From Dromaius novaehollandiae (Eukaryota > Chordata > Aves > Casuariiformes > Dromaiidae), in assembly GCF_036370855.1 (NCBI RefSeq), contig NC_088103.1, positions 35,195,904-35,259,903 on the forward strand: a stretch of 64,000 bases of DNA, written 5' to 3'. The position numbers and the translations under genes are program-made. Of the stretch, positions 1 to 12,690 are shown in pieces. Under the pieces are notes generated by a model. The model was not told the origin of the DNA. It saw only the letters and a list, made by a program, of their open reading frames with translations, and ran no database searches. The number at the start of each line of letters is the position of its first letter. Within the stretch, counting starts at the first letter, position 1.

Positions 1-2167
1 GCACTTCAGAGTTTTGACTGAAGGGAAGGCATGAATAATTGCAACACAGAGTATGTAAGAGAAAGATGATGTCCCTTCTGAACAGGTTGGAGGGTGCTCG
101 ACAGCCACAGACACTCTGAATGGAGGTGCAAACAGCTTATAGACAAGTGTCAGGGCATTGATGAGTGCAATGTTTAGAGATGCCAACAAGAGGCCTCCAA
201 ATGTTGATGGGGCAGACTTGTGTTTCCTCTCTGTAGGTACAGCTCCACAGGCTTTCATAGATCCAGTGGTATTTACATCAGCAGTGAAAGCAGGTCTGGG
301 CTCCAAACACCTTGTCTCCTGTTGTCCCCAACCTGTGAAAGGTGAGAAGAAGAGAAGGTTTCATCTTGGTCATACCTCCCCTTAGCATTGTGCCACAGTT
401 AGCTCCCCTGGTGTTTCCATGATGTATCTCGTTGATTTGGTCATACATCACTTCACAAGCTTCACATCTCTTCAGCTCATATTCTTACTGGAAGAAAATC
501 TCATCTTGTTATTTTGTTCCTCACTCCCTTATCTGTCTAGATGTAGGGTCAGTCAGGCAAGCCTATGGTTGCCATAAATAATTTTCCTTATAACTGCTTT
601 CTCCTCCAGTCCCAGCCTTGAGATTTCCAAGCTGGCAGTAAGCGAAAGATCAGCAGTAAGGATGAAAATCCTTGGAAGACTGGAATGATTTCTTGTCAGT
701 CTACACTAGGCTGCCTTTAAAAATCAGGGCACGTGAGGAAAGCGGGCTGAGAGCTCTAGGGATTTAAATTAATCTAACCCAGTGCCTTGCCCAAGGAATA
801 TGAATCCCTGCAAATGGTTCTAGTGGGGACTGAGGAACCAGCTGCAGATCACATAGTGTATCATATGTGCACTCTGCTGTTTGCTGATACAGCAGTTTAC
901 AGGAACAACCCTTCACTCTAGAGAGGTACAAACAGGACAAATACGTACTGCATCAAGAGCTATGCACCAGAGGCTCAAAGCTTCAGCTGCTGAAGGAGAG
1001 TGCTCATCTTCACATTGCAACAGAGCAAGATTTGCATTACAAGGAAAGCTCTGGAGATAGCGAGTCTCAGTGGCTTCAAAAATCTCTGCTTCCATGGAGC
1101 TCCGTGGAGAGTTTTCAAAGTGAGTTATCTCAGGTTATTTCAGATGTATTCCTCAGTCCAGAGAGAGGTTCTGGAGAAAGTCTAAATGCTGCATTTGTCA
1201 GTCTTTTGGTTGCAAAAGTCATGTGAAAGTCATCTTGGAAGGCTTTCATGGAGATGAAAGTGTTTTAAAATCTCCAAGAAAAATGTAGAAATCGGTTAAT
1301 GAAAAAATAACCAGAGACTCAAATAGCTCTTGCTGTTGGACCCTATAAATATACTTTATAACAAGTTCCTGTTCTTGCAACAGTCCCATCACCTACTTCT
1401 CTTCATGGACTCCTGTGGCTGTTCCTGGAGCTTGGTGGGAGTCCACCAGGTGCTTGAATTCCTCCTGAGAAACCACAGTGATTTTGTATCCATGGGCTTT
1501 CGACTGCTGTTAGTGGTCAGGCAGCAAGGAATAAAGAGCAGAATGTTGAGGAGGGTGCAGAACTGGTAGAAAAAGATTCTCTCACCCTCTGTTCCTGAGG
1601 TTGCCTTAATTAGTGCATAAAGGGCAAACATTTTTTTTCCCCCTTTTCTTAAGCGCACTGAAACAAGCTGTTTACGTGTCAAAAATATTTCATTCCCCTA
1701 ATGGCCTTCTCTGTGTATTGATTTACTCAATCAGTGGTGCATGGCATGCTTCTCTTTTAACAAAACTGTGTTTCTTTTGACATTTAAAGGGCTGGGCAGT
1801 ACACATGAAACAGAGATCCTGTTTAAGCCAGTCTTTAGTATACAGATCCCCGTGTCTTTTTCCAAATACTTACAGTGTCTACAAAGCATCCCTCTTTTTT
1901 CCCCCTTTGCAAAGTATTGCAGCCACAGAAAGATACTTAGGTTCCTGTAATTGATGAGACCCTTACAATGCTGCCACTAGCTGCTACAGAAAAAGAATGA
2001 TATAAAATTCTTTTTTCCAAAGTGTTAACATCAAATTCCAGACATCAAATGAAATGAAAAAAACCTCTAATGTCCTGTTTTTTGAAAAGATACAAAGATC
2101 CCTCTCTCTAACAGATGGCTTATTTTTGCTCACCTTTAAAGCTCTGTTTCATTTGCTCCAGGTGATT

Positions 2168-2182
2168 GGGGGGGGGGGGGGG
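2168..2182 (+). repeat. G15 homopolymer
   Basis: Fifteen uninterrupted G residues. Such runs are unstable and prone to sequencing error. Confidence 0.95.
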
Positions 2183-5100
2183 AATGTGTCCCTGAAATGC
2201 GCCTGTATCTAATGGGACTGGAGTTTGAACTGAACATTTTAAGAAGGATAATCAAACATTTGTGCTGTGCGCTGCTGTTTTTCCTACTCTGCCAACTGAG
2301 AGCGAGAAAGACTGCTTGATCACAAGGGCTGAGGTCTGGCCTGCTGGCTGACTTACTGATTGCACTGCCATGTTGACTCTATCATGCTGTCACTTTGCGC
2401 CTTGGTTTTCCCCTTCTAATGTTGGGCTGTGATTTGCCAGTTTTTGAGCCAGATTCCAGAGGAACCTTCCAGGCTCCTCTGGTTTATTTGTACTATAAAG
2501 GGCTTGACGTTTTAGAGAATTGATGTGGTTTCAAACTGGAATGGAAAAAACATTTTAAGTAACTGTAACGTGTGCCCGGTTACTCACTTTTCCTTGTTTT
2601 CTATGTTTCCTTGCTGCATAGGTTGGTCACTGGCCAATTCATGCTAGTGAAGGGATGGGGCCTGGACGTTTCTGCTCTGAAATGGCAAGCTCTCACTCCA
2701 AACTAAAACAGAATGTCATACAGCTCTTAGCACTACAGAGGCTGTGATATCTCTGACTGCAGGAAAACCTACAGACACCTTGGTGTAACTTGGTAGGGAT
2801 GACCCTGCACGGTTAAAGGTCTACGTGAGTCGCTAAGTATTTTTTGCCTCAAGCTTAAGGTGCCAGATTCCAATAGAATTTCAATACCTTTTCATGGGCA
2901 GCTTTGAAAATCGCAGCCTCAGTGACCTGCTGGGTAACTTCCATTATCCTACTTGATTCTACCTTCTCTTCTGCTCCAGTTTTTTTTTAAATAAGCCAGA
3001 CTGATGCTCAGTACAAATGAAATATCCAATTTCTTGACAAAGACATTATGATCAGTGATTTAAACATTTTTCTTGAATGGAAGAAAAATCTCATTTTTAA
3101 ATTTAGACAGCTTTTGTTACACACACACACAAATACAGGTGTCAAGGAGAATTTAGCTAGTCCAGTTTGAGTCCTGTAGTTCTTGTGTGATGTTTAGCTA
3201 TTTCAGGTTGGCCTACGTATGGACTGTTAGTCCATGGTTTGCTCACAGCTTAGTTAGTATTTGAGGTCTTAAAGGTTGTTTAGGTAGGTGAAGAAAGTGC
3301 TGTTGGGACTAATGCTTGCTTGATATAATTGCATTCATTCACGGTGGCTATATACAAATCCCTCTTTCAGCCAGCAGTTTGGCCCAAAGCTTGCTCTTTA
3401 GTTATCTGTTTTGCCTGTATGTACCCCTTGCTGTGCCCTCTTTCTGCTTTTTTTCCCACTGTCATTACTGTGGTTGCATCTGGTTTCTATGCATATGCAT
3501 ACGTGCTCACTTGCACACCCTCCTATGCCTGGATATGCAGTCAATCTGGTTTTTGAATTATGACACGTCTTTCAGTCTCACGAGACATAGGGACGTTTCA
3601 TGGTTCCCTCATTCTGCCCCAGAAGAAGGAAGCCACCATACCCGATTTCCTCTGGGAGGTGGTGTGATTGCCTAGAGAACGAAACAGAGACAGCAGTGGG
3701 CCAGACGATCACCTTTTTGGGGCTTTGGCATTTAGAAAGTGATGCTATTTCCAAGACTCTGTTTAGGCAGTATATCCAAAGTATTCTTTTTCTCCCTACT
3801 CAGAATACACTTTATCTCATCTACCTCTACCCTTCCTCTGTTTTTTGTCAAAATGCAATGAATAATACATGGTTCCCAGAAGAACGTAGGAGAGTTTTGT
3901 TGTCATATGAGCTGTGAAGGAACCTGAGATTAAATTATACAGTTAGAGCCATTGCCAACTGCTTGATTGATTTCTGACAGCTTGCTTAGGAAAGGAATAA
4001 ATTTATTGAGATGTATTAAACTCTTCATCCCTACCTCCCCCTCTGTTCTTTAAAAGGATGGTCCCCTTATGGCTACTGAAAGACAGCACAGTGAAACAAG
4101 GGCGTGTGGCATATGAGGTAGATACTTGCCCCAGTTGTCCAACTGACAGTAGCAGAGCTGCTCAGCTGTGTTTCCCTTGTCCCACACATCCCACCTCTCG
4201 GGGGTTCCCTTGTGAATTCTAATGCCGGTGGCTGGCGGTTTAGAGCAGAGGCACTGAAGTCCTACACCTGCCACTGCTGGGTTGCTTATAGCAGGACTGT
4301 GGTGTGTGTGTGTGCAGAATTTAAGTGGCCTCGGGCATATTACAGGGGCCATATTGTAAACCAATGTAACTGTTCCAGAGTCAGTGGGTCTGTCTGATTT
4401 ATAAAATGAGGATCCAGCCCACTCTGTCCTCTGAGGACTTTTCTAGCATGGTGAACATTTAGAGCACAGCACACTTGCACAGAAGTCCCCAGACTGCTTC
4501 ACCAGAGCTGGTCATGTCCTAAAAACAAAACTGTCCCCTCTTTAGCTGGTAGACCTGATATAACACAACCACCCTGGTGCTCTTGGGAAGCTTCACTCAA
4601 TCTTCTGCTAAGGGCGATTTTTCATTCCCTCAGCAGTACAATAGTCCTATTTCAAGGCTAAAGCTACCTTCCCTTGGGACAGGTTTCACCTTTGCTCAGC
4701 TGAGCATGTGTGGGAGCGATACACAGGAGCACATGGAGAGCAATTTAAAGCAGTAAATATCCTGCTGCCTTTGGAAGTTGTTAAGTCAGGTGGTTCTGGA
4801 CTGAAGAGAAGGTATGATGCCAGTAAGTTTCTCATTTTGAATAGCCTTTCAGTTGTTGGGAGCTGACATGGCTATTTTTAATCCAATGATAAATTCTTCC
4901 AGAGTAAATTTTTCAACAGGGATGAAAAGCTTGTGAGAAAGGTGGGAATTGTGACGAGTACGCTGCGCATTGGTAGTATGGTGTTTGCTCTAGCTCAATA
5001 GATCTATGATTAAAAAAAAGTGTTTAAGTGTTTAATAATTTTCCAACTAGCTTGGCACTGAGGGACAGGGAAGCTACTTCTGGCTGTATAACCTGTTTGG

Positions 5101-6048
5101 AATGACAGAAATAGGCCATGAGACAGAGTGAAGTTAATAAATGCTATGGGGTACTGGCCAGATTTCTGCATGTCTCCTCCCCAGCAAATGAGTTTTAATT
5201 CAGACAATTTGCCATTGGCTGTTGTGCTTGACCTATAGAATCAGGCAGCTTATATTATAGAAACGAGGTCTTCGTCCTGGAGCCTGCTGCTGGGTTCAGT
5301 GGGAACGGTCTTAAGGCATTACTGTGATGAACTCTTACCATCACTTTTGAGCGTATAAAAATATCTCTGTCCAAGTAAAATGGTCAAGTAAAAGAGACTT
5401 GGGTAAAACACCTTCAGTTAAAAAAATGGCTTTCTAGACCTCTGTTTTGTTGCTCACCTTGTGTAGCAAAACCGAAGAGCTGATTTTATGCATGGCCTGG
5501 TGGGCTTAATTGGTTTGACTTTCTGGGGATCTCAGAATATCTTACAGACGTGAATTAACCCGTTCCGACCTCTGAGATGCGTAACTATTTATGTCCCGCT
5601 TAGAAGAAATATCCCAAAAAGTCAGAAAACAGTCATCTATGGAGAACTGATTTTGGACTGGTTAATATTGTTCATCTGTGATCAACAGAGAGATGGCATT
5701 GTCCACCGACCATGCCCTGTGCTACTCCTGGAAATCTATAGAAATCAGTTGCTAGATTTTTGCTCAATTTATTTTATGCAAAATTCCCAAGCAATTTAAC
5801 AGATAAACCAATAAAGTTCTGTGCAAATAAAATATGATAAATTTATCCCAAATTTAATAAAAGACTTTGGGTTTGGATTTTTGATATTATATTTTACTAG
5901 CTGATAGCATTTATTACAAATATCTCTGCTCTAAAATTGGAGACAGAGAAATTCTCTATCAATTATTTTTAGTCACACTTTAAGTTAAGTTTCCATTTGT
6001 AAACAGTTGATAAACAATTTATTTTACTGAAATGGTTATTAAAATGTC

Positions 6049-6062
6049 CTCTCTCTCTCTCT
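6049..6062 (+). repeat. (CT)7 microsatellite
   Basis: Seven CT dinucleotides follow AATGTC and precede AGCAG. Confidence 0.9.
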
Positions 6063-6444
6063 AGCAGATCAATAGGACCTTTTCCAGACGTGTGTAGCCA
6101 GCTGTAGTACGCACTGTTCATGCCCATAATATGCTTGTGCCATCCATGGCTCAGTTACAAAGTTTGCTACTGGTTAAAGCCCTCAGCAAAGACATCAGTT
6201 GAAATCTGATTTCTGTTTCTTAAGCTATAACTGGACTCCTCTCTAAGCCCCATACTTTTCCCCATATTCATTTCAGAGATAATCATATTAATTAACCATT
6301 TATAAAGTGCTTTGAAAATTGCTGGCTACCAGCAAATGGCTTACAAGAAAATACAGCAAGAAGGTGAAACTTGATCTCTGAAGTCCTTGGCTGATGGGCT
6401 AACAACTGGAAACTTCCATATGTTTATGTCAACAGCCAGTTTTG

Positions 6445-6545
6445 GTTCCTTATTCCCATCTTATGGATATGAACAACTGAAGTTCACAGAGAGGAAATAA
6501 TTGCCCCGGAACATTTAAGAAGTCAATGATAGAGCAGGCACCAGT
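6445..6545 (-). mobile_element. MIR-like SINE relic
   Basis: The plus strand reads like the antisense MIR core: CCCATCTTATGGATATGAAC, AACTGAAGTTCACAGAGAGG, AATTGCCCCGGAACATT. It is short and worn. Confidence 0.55.
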
Positions 6546-8201
6546 TACCAGCTAAGAAGAGCTTTTCATGTGAGATACAGCCTTCCTGGTTTTAAACATG
6601 TACCATTAAGACTGCTCTGAGCTTAACACACCTTTTTCTTTTGTCTCCATTACACATGTCCTTCCACTGTAACTGCTTTCAAAGACCTGTTCAAATTGTC
6701 AGTCTGGACTCCCCTGGCAGCTGTATTTGGAGAATGACATTTTTAAAAAAACAGCCTCTAAATTTATGTCTGCAAATGCCCTTGGAAACGATAATGGCGT
6801 GGCACCTGTCCACCTGTCTTCTGGACTTGCAAACCAGGTTGCTTGTCACGAGAAGCCTACGAGCGTTTGTGTGTGTGCTCGTTCCTGTGTTGTGTATCCC
6901 AGCTCCAGGTTTAAGGTGCAGGCTGAGGCACCTTTGAAATCACTCTCTCAGAAGCCATCTTAACTTTCAAGAAGTTGTCCTAGGAGTAGCAGAAGGAATG
7001 AAGCCTGCTTTCCAGGGTGGCTGTGCCTCTTCTTTCTTCCCTTTCCATCCAGTGACTGGGGCCAGGGAGAGGAGGGGCTAAATTTCTGATGTCTAGCAGA
7101 GAGCCTTTCCTTCAGGGTAGACATTAATTTGGGGATCTCTTCTCTGTTCTAGTGTCTGTGTTGAAACTCTTCTGAGGAAGCTGATATCTTTGAAGCCTCC
7201 ACTGGTTTGTGAAACTGATCTGAAAATGTCCAATTAATTTGAAAGCTATAGGGCAGGTGGGAGTGACAGCTGGCTAGCAACTGCGCATGCATATCTGCAT
7301 GGAGTGCATAGCTGAATACCTGTGTTCCCTGAGGGATTTCCAAATTGAAATGATCGTTAGAGGGCATATGGGTGAATGAATAGATACCATTAAACTGTAC
7401 TGCATGTAGTGAGATTTGCATGCAGAGGTTATTTCCAAAACTAGGGAAGTTTCTCCTCTAGCTATATTGGTATTGGCCTGTGTACTTAGACATACTAGGG
7501 TTTACCATAGCTGCCTTTGCTTGATGCTTGGGTTGCTGCAATGAGCTTATTCAAGAGATGTTACAATAAATTAAACTAAATCTCTGAGAATTTCTGCCTG
7601 CTGAGATGACATGATGGGAAGCAATGATAGGGCATTACTGTCTGGGGAGCGATGGGGACCTTAACTGTCTGAGGATCTGAAGTTCCAGAGCCATAGACTG
7701 GGCACCTTAAAAAAAAAGAAACTCTTCCCTGAGTTTGCCTTACTTGCATCTCTTTTTCTGAGAACTGTTTTTCCAAACTCTCATCTCACAGAGTGCTCTT
7801 CCATTCCGTATTTACCTGATTGGGGAATGGACGAAGTTTCTGTTAACTAGTCATTGCTTTTTTTTAATCTCTCCCTTCCCAACTGCATTATTTTAAAGAG
7901 GGCTCTATCTCTCCTTTCAATCATCCATCATTGCATTATAGCTATAGAACTGTTAATTAGATGTTTAACCAGGGAAAGCCGTTTATTCCCTCCCCCCCCA
8001 ACAATTTTTATGTTGGCAGGGTAAGCAACCTGGTCTGCGTTCTCTGATTGCTCCCAAACTCCCTCAGTAAGCTTTCCTCTCAGCCAATCTGCTGTTTTTT
8101 TTAACCTGTGTGGGTGCTTTTTTTACTTCTTGTTTAATCAGAATTCTTTTACTAGCAGCACTTGAGAATTGGGCTGCTTTATCCTAAAATAGGGACAGCA
8201 T

Positions 8202-8205
<4 letters not shown>

Positions 8206-8233
<28 letters not shown>
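8206..8233 (+). repeat. A28 homopolymer
   Basis: Twenty-eight uninterrupted A residues. No retrocopy or SINE body is recognised upstream, so it is reported as a simple repeat only. Confidence 0.95.
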
Positions 8234-8235
<2 letters not shown>

Positions 8236-11200
8236 AGAAGAAAAGCAACATGTCCACACTCAAAGACCAGAGACAGCTGGCAAACTTGTTTTGTTTGGCA
8301 CACAGAGTCCTTCTGCCTGCCGCCAGCTTGTACCCTGCCTAGAAATAACAGTTCTGCTCCTCTGTTGCACCCTGATTTGGCTCTGGGGCTCAATTTGGAA
8401 TGACACTGCTGGAATATCAGACACCACTCTTGAGCCTGGGAAATAACACTCGCATTTGAAATGGCTCGTATTCCCAACCCTTGCTGGGCCTGCTTTTTCC
8501 AGCCAGGTGATGCATGTGCATGCTGCATCTCACCACTGAGATGTGTTTATGAATACAACACTTGCTGCTCATTGTCCTCCATATAGACATCTTCTGAACT
8601 GTTTTCTGTGGTGCATCTCATAAATTACATGCCACAAAAGATTCAGAGGACAAGTCACTCCATAACTGAAAAATAAAGGGTGTTACTCCCAGTGGCGAAC
8701 AGTCCTGACTATATTAAAGTGGTTCTATTTTACTTCCCACCTTGTGCCCAATGGATAACAAACACCACTTCTTGATGGCAAAAGCTGAAGCTTTTGTGAT
8801 CACATCCTGGAGACATGCTACTCGTCTCTTTCCATATAAGAATGATCTATTTTCTGTGCCAAGCGCATGTAGCTTCTTGCCCCCTCAAAACACAGGATTT
8901 TGAGATACCTCTGCAGTTGTAGTAGTCCAGCCAGAGGAGGCAGGACCCCACAGTAGCCGTGGGATTTGTTGGAGCCGAACACAATGTACAGAGGGCAATG
9001 ATGGTTCAGATAATTATTGGAAACCTGTCATTGGGGGCAAAACTACCAAGCAGCCTGCAGCCAACCAAGCAAGGAGGTAGGGCTACAGACTATAGACTAA
9101 TATTTGTGTAGGAGCTCCTTATTAATACTGTGTACCGGCAGAATAACTCTGTACTGGATGTAGTAGTACTGGCAATGATGCATTTGTCCTGAGAGTAAAG
9201 CCACCTCTGGATTTGGAAACCCAGAAACACTGTTTGCTCAGCGAGACAGTGTTTGGTCTACAGGTTTCTGCTGTTGTTACCAGGCCTGTCTGTGGGACTG
9301 GGAAACCATTTCCTGCTCAACTGCAGACATTGTAATTCTTCCATGGAGGGATCTGCTAAGCAGGCCAGTTGCAACTGTACGGCGTTAAAGAAATCAATGG
9401 AACCTTGACAAGCACATGGCCTGGTCAGCCAATATTGATTTACTGATGACGTGCTGTTCCGTAATCTTCTCCTATTAGGATCTGATGGTTTCTAGAAATG
9501 ATTGATTTCAGCTTTTGGAAGGAAGCACATAGCAAAGAAAGAATATAAGTTATGCTGTGAAAGTTTGTTCTTGAAAGTAACAATAGTCTGGATACCAGAG
9601 GGGAATTCTGTAGCAAACTAGCAGATGTGCGTATCCTTTTGCCATGCTGTGGATCTTAATACTGCTTAGGAACAGGTGGCTGAATGGTCATCAAATCCAG
9701 TTCCTTCCAGTCATGGCAAACACATAGCCATGTGGTCTTCAAGGATGAGAGAAGACCCACTCTTCCTTCCCACCTTATCTCCACAAAGACTCTAAATCTT
9801 TATTACACATTTAGTACTAAATATCCAATTTTATTGAATGACAGAGTACCATAGAAAGTAGGAGACATCAAGGACTTTTGCTAATATTCTAGGGCCATGC
9901 AAAAGCCCAGAATTCATAGTAGAAAATACTCAAAGGACTTCAGGGTGTGGACGGAACCTCTTATTGGGGATTCTTTCTGGTAAGGGGCTGAGAAAAGAGA
10001 ATATGGAAAGAGTTGAAAAAACAAGGGCTGAAGACCATAGGCCTCAGAGGCTTTCTTTCAATTTACTTCAGCAGGTTCTAAGATGAAGATTTTATCTGGA
10101 ATACTTCTAACATTGTGCAGGACTTGGTCTGATTTAGCAGTTGTCCTGCTTTTCATCTTGCACAGTTTGAGGAACATGCAACTTGATCCATTTTCAGAAG
10201 TATATTTTTCATTCCCAGACTACCCGTCAATTTCTTAGTTATGGATTGCATCTTTGAGGAAACTCATAGTCCAGTAGCAAGCTAGGAGATTTGTATAGCC
10301 ATTCATCAAATAGAGGAAATGGATACAAAATCTATATAGAAAATAGTTTAACATCTACCACCCAGCTCTTTCCTTTCAGGCACCTCATTAAGAATCTAAT
10401 TATCACATAGATATGGTCTGACCCTCTGAACTGTTCAGATTTGTGTGAGGATGTTTGGAATTCTGTGAACTTGGAAATCAGCTATATAAAATGAGAATAT
10501 GTTTGTAATTAAATGCTTTTGGTGTAACTAGTATCTTACAAGTGATCATATGCATTCAGTGTAGAATTCATTTGTGTCTGTAACAGCTGAAAGAACCACT
10601 GTTTTCTTAGTTCAGTGCCCTTAGTTAGGGCATTCTTCAAGTGTATGAAACTCTCAATGCAAATAGGAATGGAAATGTTACATTTTGGCTTAAAAAATTC
10701 ATAAAAATGGTTTCTTATTTGTAAAATATTTAAACATTTGCCTGCAGTTGCAAGGCTACAAGCAAAATGGTGCTAGTGCATGAAAATCTTATGAACTAGA
10801 ACAGAAATGGAGGTCCATATGCAACTACAATTTAGTAGATGACTCATGCACATAACTGTGAATTATCCTCTATAAGATGAATTACCTATTGACAAACACT
10901 TTACGACAACTCTAAAATTGTCACACAGGAAAGAAATACATATCTATATACACACACACATGCAAAATTATTGTATGAAATACTCTAAAGCAGATTGTTG
11001 AACCTGCCAAAAATGGACCAGGGTTCTGCTTCCACTAACCCTCTCTTCACCCTTCCATCCTCCTCCATTTATCTCTTCATCCTTCTATCCATCCCTGTTC
11101 TTTTTGGCCAGGACAACAACCGATGTGCATTTTCTTTTGGGATATGTTAAATTTATGGCTCCTGTGCTGCCAGAAAATGAGTACATTTCTTGTTCAGGAA

Positions 11201-12284
11201 ATTATTCTCTAAAGTACTGCCTTCCTGGAATCCTTTTGCAACAATTTTTTTTGACCTGCCTGGCTTTTTTTTGGTTTCTCGCTTGCTAAGTAAACATGAA
11301 CACAAGGGAGCACCAGAGAGTCCTCTATGTCACTGAAGGAAAAGAAAAAAGATGAGTGAGTGGTGTGTTTGAGGAGAGAATAAATCAAACCACAGCCAGA
11401 AGGCACTGTCTGAATGGAAAGTAGGGCTGAAGAAGACAGTTAAAGACTGTTGTTTAAGGCTCGTCCTCTTCTGATCTCAGTGACCTGGGTCAGATTATGG
11501 CTGTGCTTCCACCTGCCCTGAAAGTCTGCTTTAAGACCCATTAAAAGCTCTGCTTTGGAACCTGAGCTAGGAGGAGGTAGATGACTGATGTATGGAAAGG
11601 CACCTTCTCAGTTTAGTGCTACTGTATCTTGTGAATTTTAAACCAAGGAAAGCTGACTGGGACAGTGCTGCTTTCTCTGAGGTCCATGGGTAGCGTGTAA
11701 CTGTCTATGGGAAGTGCTGAAGTGAGGAACTTCATGTAGGTGAAAACTCTCTCCGCTAGGCTGCATATGTGACCCTGGACCAGCGGCCGAGATAATCACC
11801 TCTGCTCTTTCCCTATCTGAAGGATGTGAGCGCATGGGATAGACAAGGATTTTGTGTGTAGTAAACGGTGGCCAGTTTGTCTCCTTGCTTACATCTTCTG
11901 TATCAAGAGGTGGAGAGATGATTTCCTTAGCTGGGCTTGTGTTGGCAGATTGGGGTAATTACGCATTGTACATTTGTACGCTTTGCCTAAAACCTTACCA
12001 AGTGGTTGCAGAAACACTGACTGACAAAAATTGCAAAGTACTTGGCTACTGCCTTGGCCAGCAGTATGTGGATACCGGGATGGCATTCACAAAACCAAAC
12101 AGCTGTATGAGATGAAAAGGAAGGGAGTTGTATCAGTAATCCTCCCATGCGCTATATTGGCTTAAACTCCTCTGCTTGGCTGTTGTGAACTGAGCATTTC
12201 CTCTGTCACAGCTGCGCTAACTACTGTGACCATGGCTATGTCCCTGTCTGCTGTTCTCTGTGACCCTGACCCTGCCCGGTCAGG

Positions 12285-12690
12285 AGCCAGCCTTCGCCAG
12301 CAGCAGCCGCGCTCCCGTTTGAACTGCCCCCCCGCCCCCGCTCCCAACGACCGCGCCCCCATTTGAACTGCCCCCCGCAACGGCCGCGCCCCCATTTGAA
12401 CCGCCCCCCCCGCAACGGCCGCGCCCCTATTTGAACTGTCCCGCCAACGGCCGCGCCCCCGTTTGAAGTGCTCCCCCCGCCCCCCTCCCCCCGCCAACGG
12501 CTGCGCCCTCGTTCGAGCCGTCCACAGCCGCGTCCCCGTCGGCGGCCCTGCCCGTGGCGGCGCTCCCTGAGGGCCGCCTCTATAGCTAGCGGGAGTCGCC
12601 TCGAGGCTCCGCCACCTCGCTGCTGCCTTGTGCTGTCCTGCCGGCGAAGGCGCAGGTATCTGAGCGGGTGGCAGCTGCCGCCGTCCCTGT
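12285..12690. promoter_or_regulatory. GC-rich, CpG-dense island; possible unannotated promoter
   Basis: About 400 bases of very high GC and CpG content stand isolated in AT-leaning DNA roughly 35 kb upstream of SORCS3. The left half is a minisatellite. The right half (12520-12690) is non-repetitive, contains GC boxes and ends with a possible splice donor on the plus strand (CAG|GTATCT, exon end 12655). No conserved protein is encoded on either strand. It could be the promoter of a non-coding transcript, a distal alternative SORCS3 promoter, or only a GC-rich repeat that escaped methylation. Confidence 0.45.
12307..12520. repeat. GC-rich minisatellite, about six units of 32-50 bp
   Basis: Units share the pattern CCGCGCCCC(C/T)(A/G)TTTGAA followed by C-rich sequence and usually CAACGGC. 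TTTGAA occurs at 12318, 12362, 12395, 12430 and 12462, with a diverged TTCGAG at 12512. Spacings are 44, 33, 35, 32 and 50 bases. The variable spacing comes from C-tract length differences. Confidence 0.85.

Larger units (their letters stand above)
1..12284. other. Upstream DNA, no gene recognised
   Basis: Open frames are all under about 120 codons and match nothing I know. It holds the G15 run, a short CA run at 3120-3132, the CT run, the MIR-like relic at 6445 and the A28 run. 5760-6050 is markedly AT-rich with few repeats. No RNA gene, exon with convincing splice sites or recent mobile element was seen. Confidence 0.6.

Noticed and set aside
4380..4480. TTATAAAATGAGGATCC, possibly a MIR core
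   Set aside because: Only one short word matches, and the flanking MIR order is absent.
8206..8233. A28 run as the tail of a processed retrocopy
   Set aside because: No gene-like sequence or target-site duplication could be recognised upstream.
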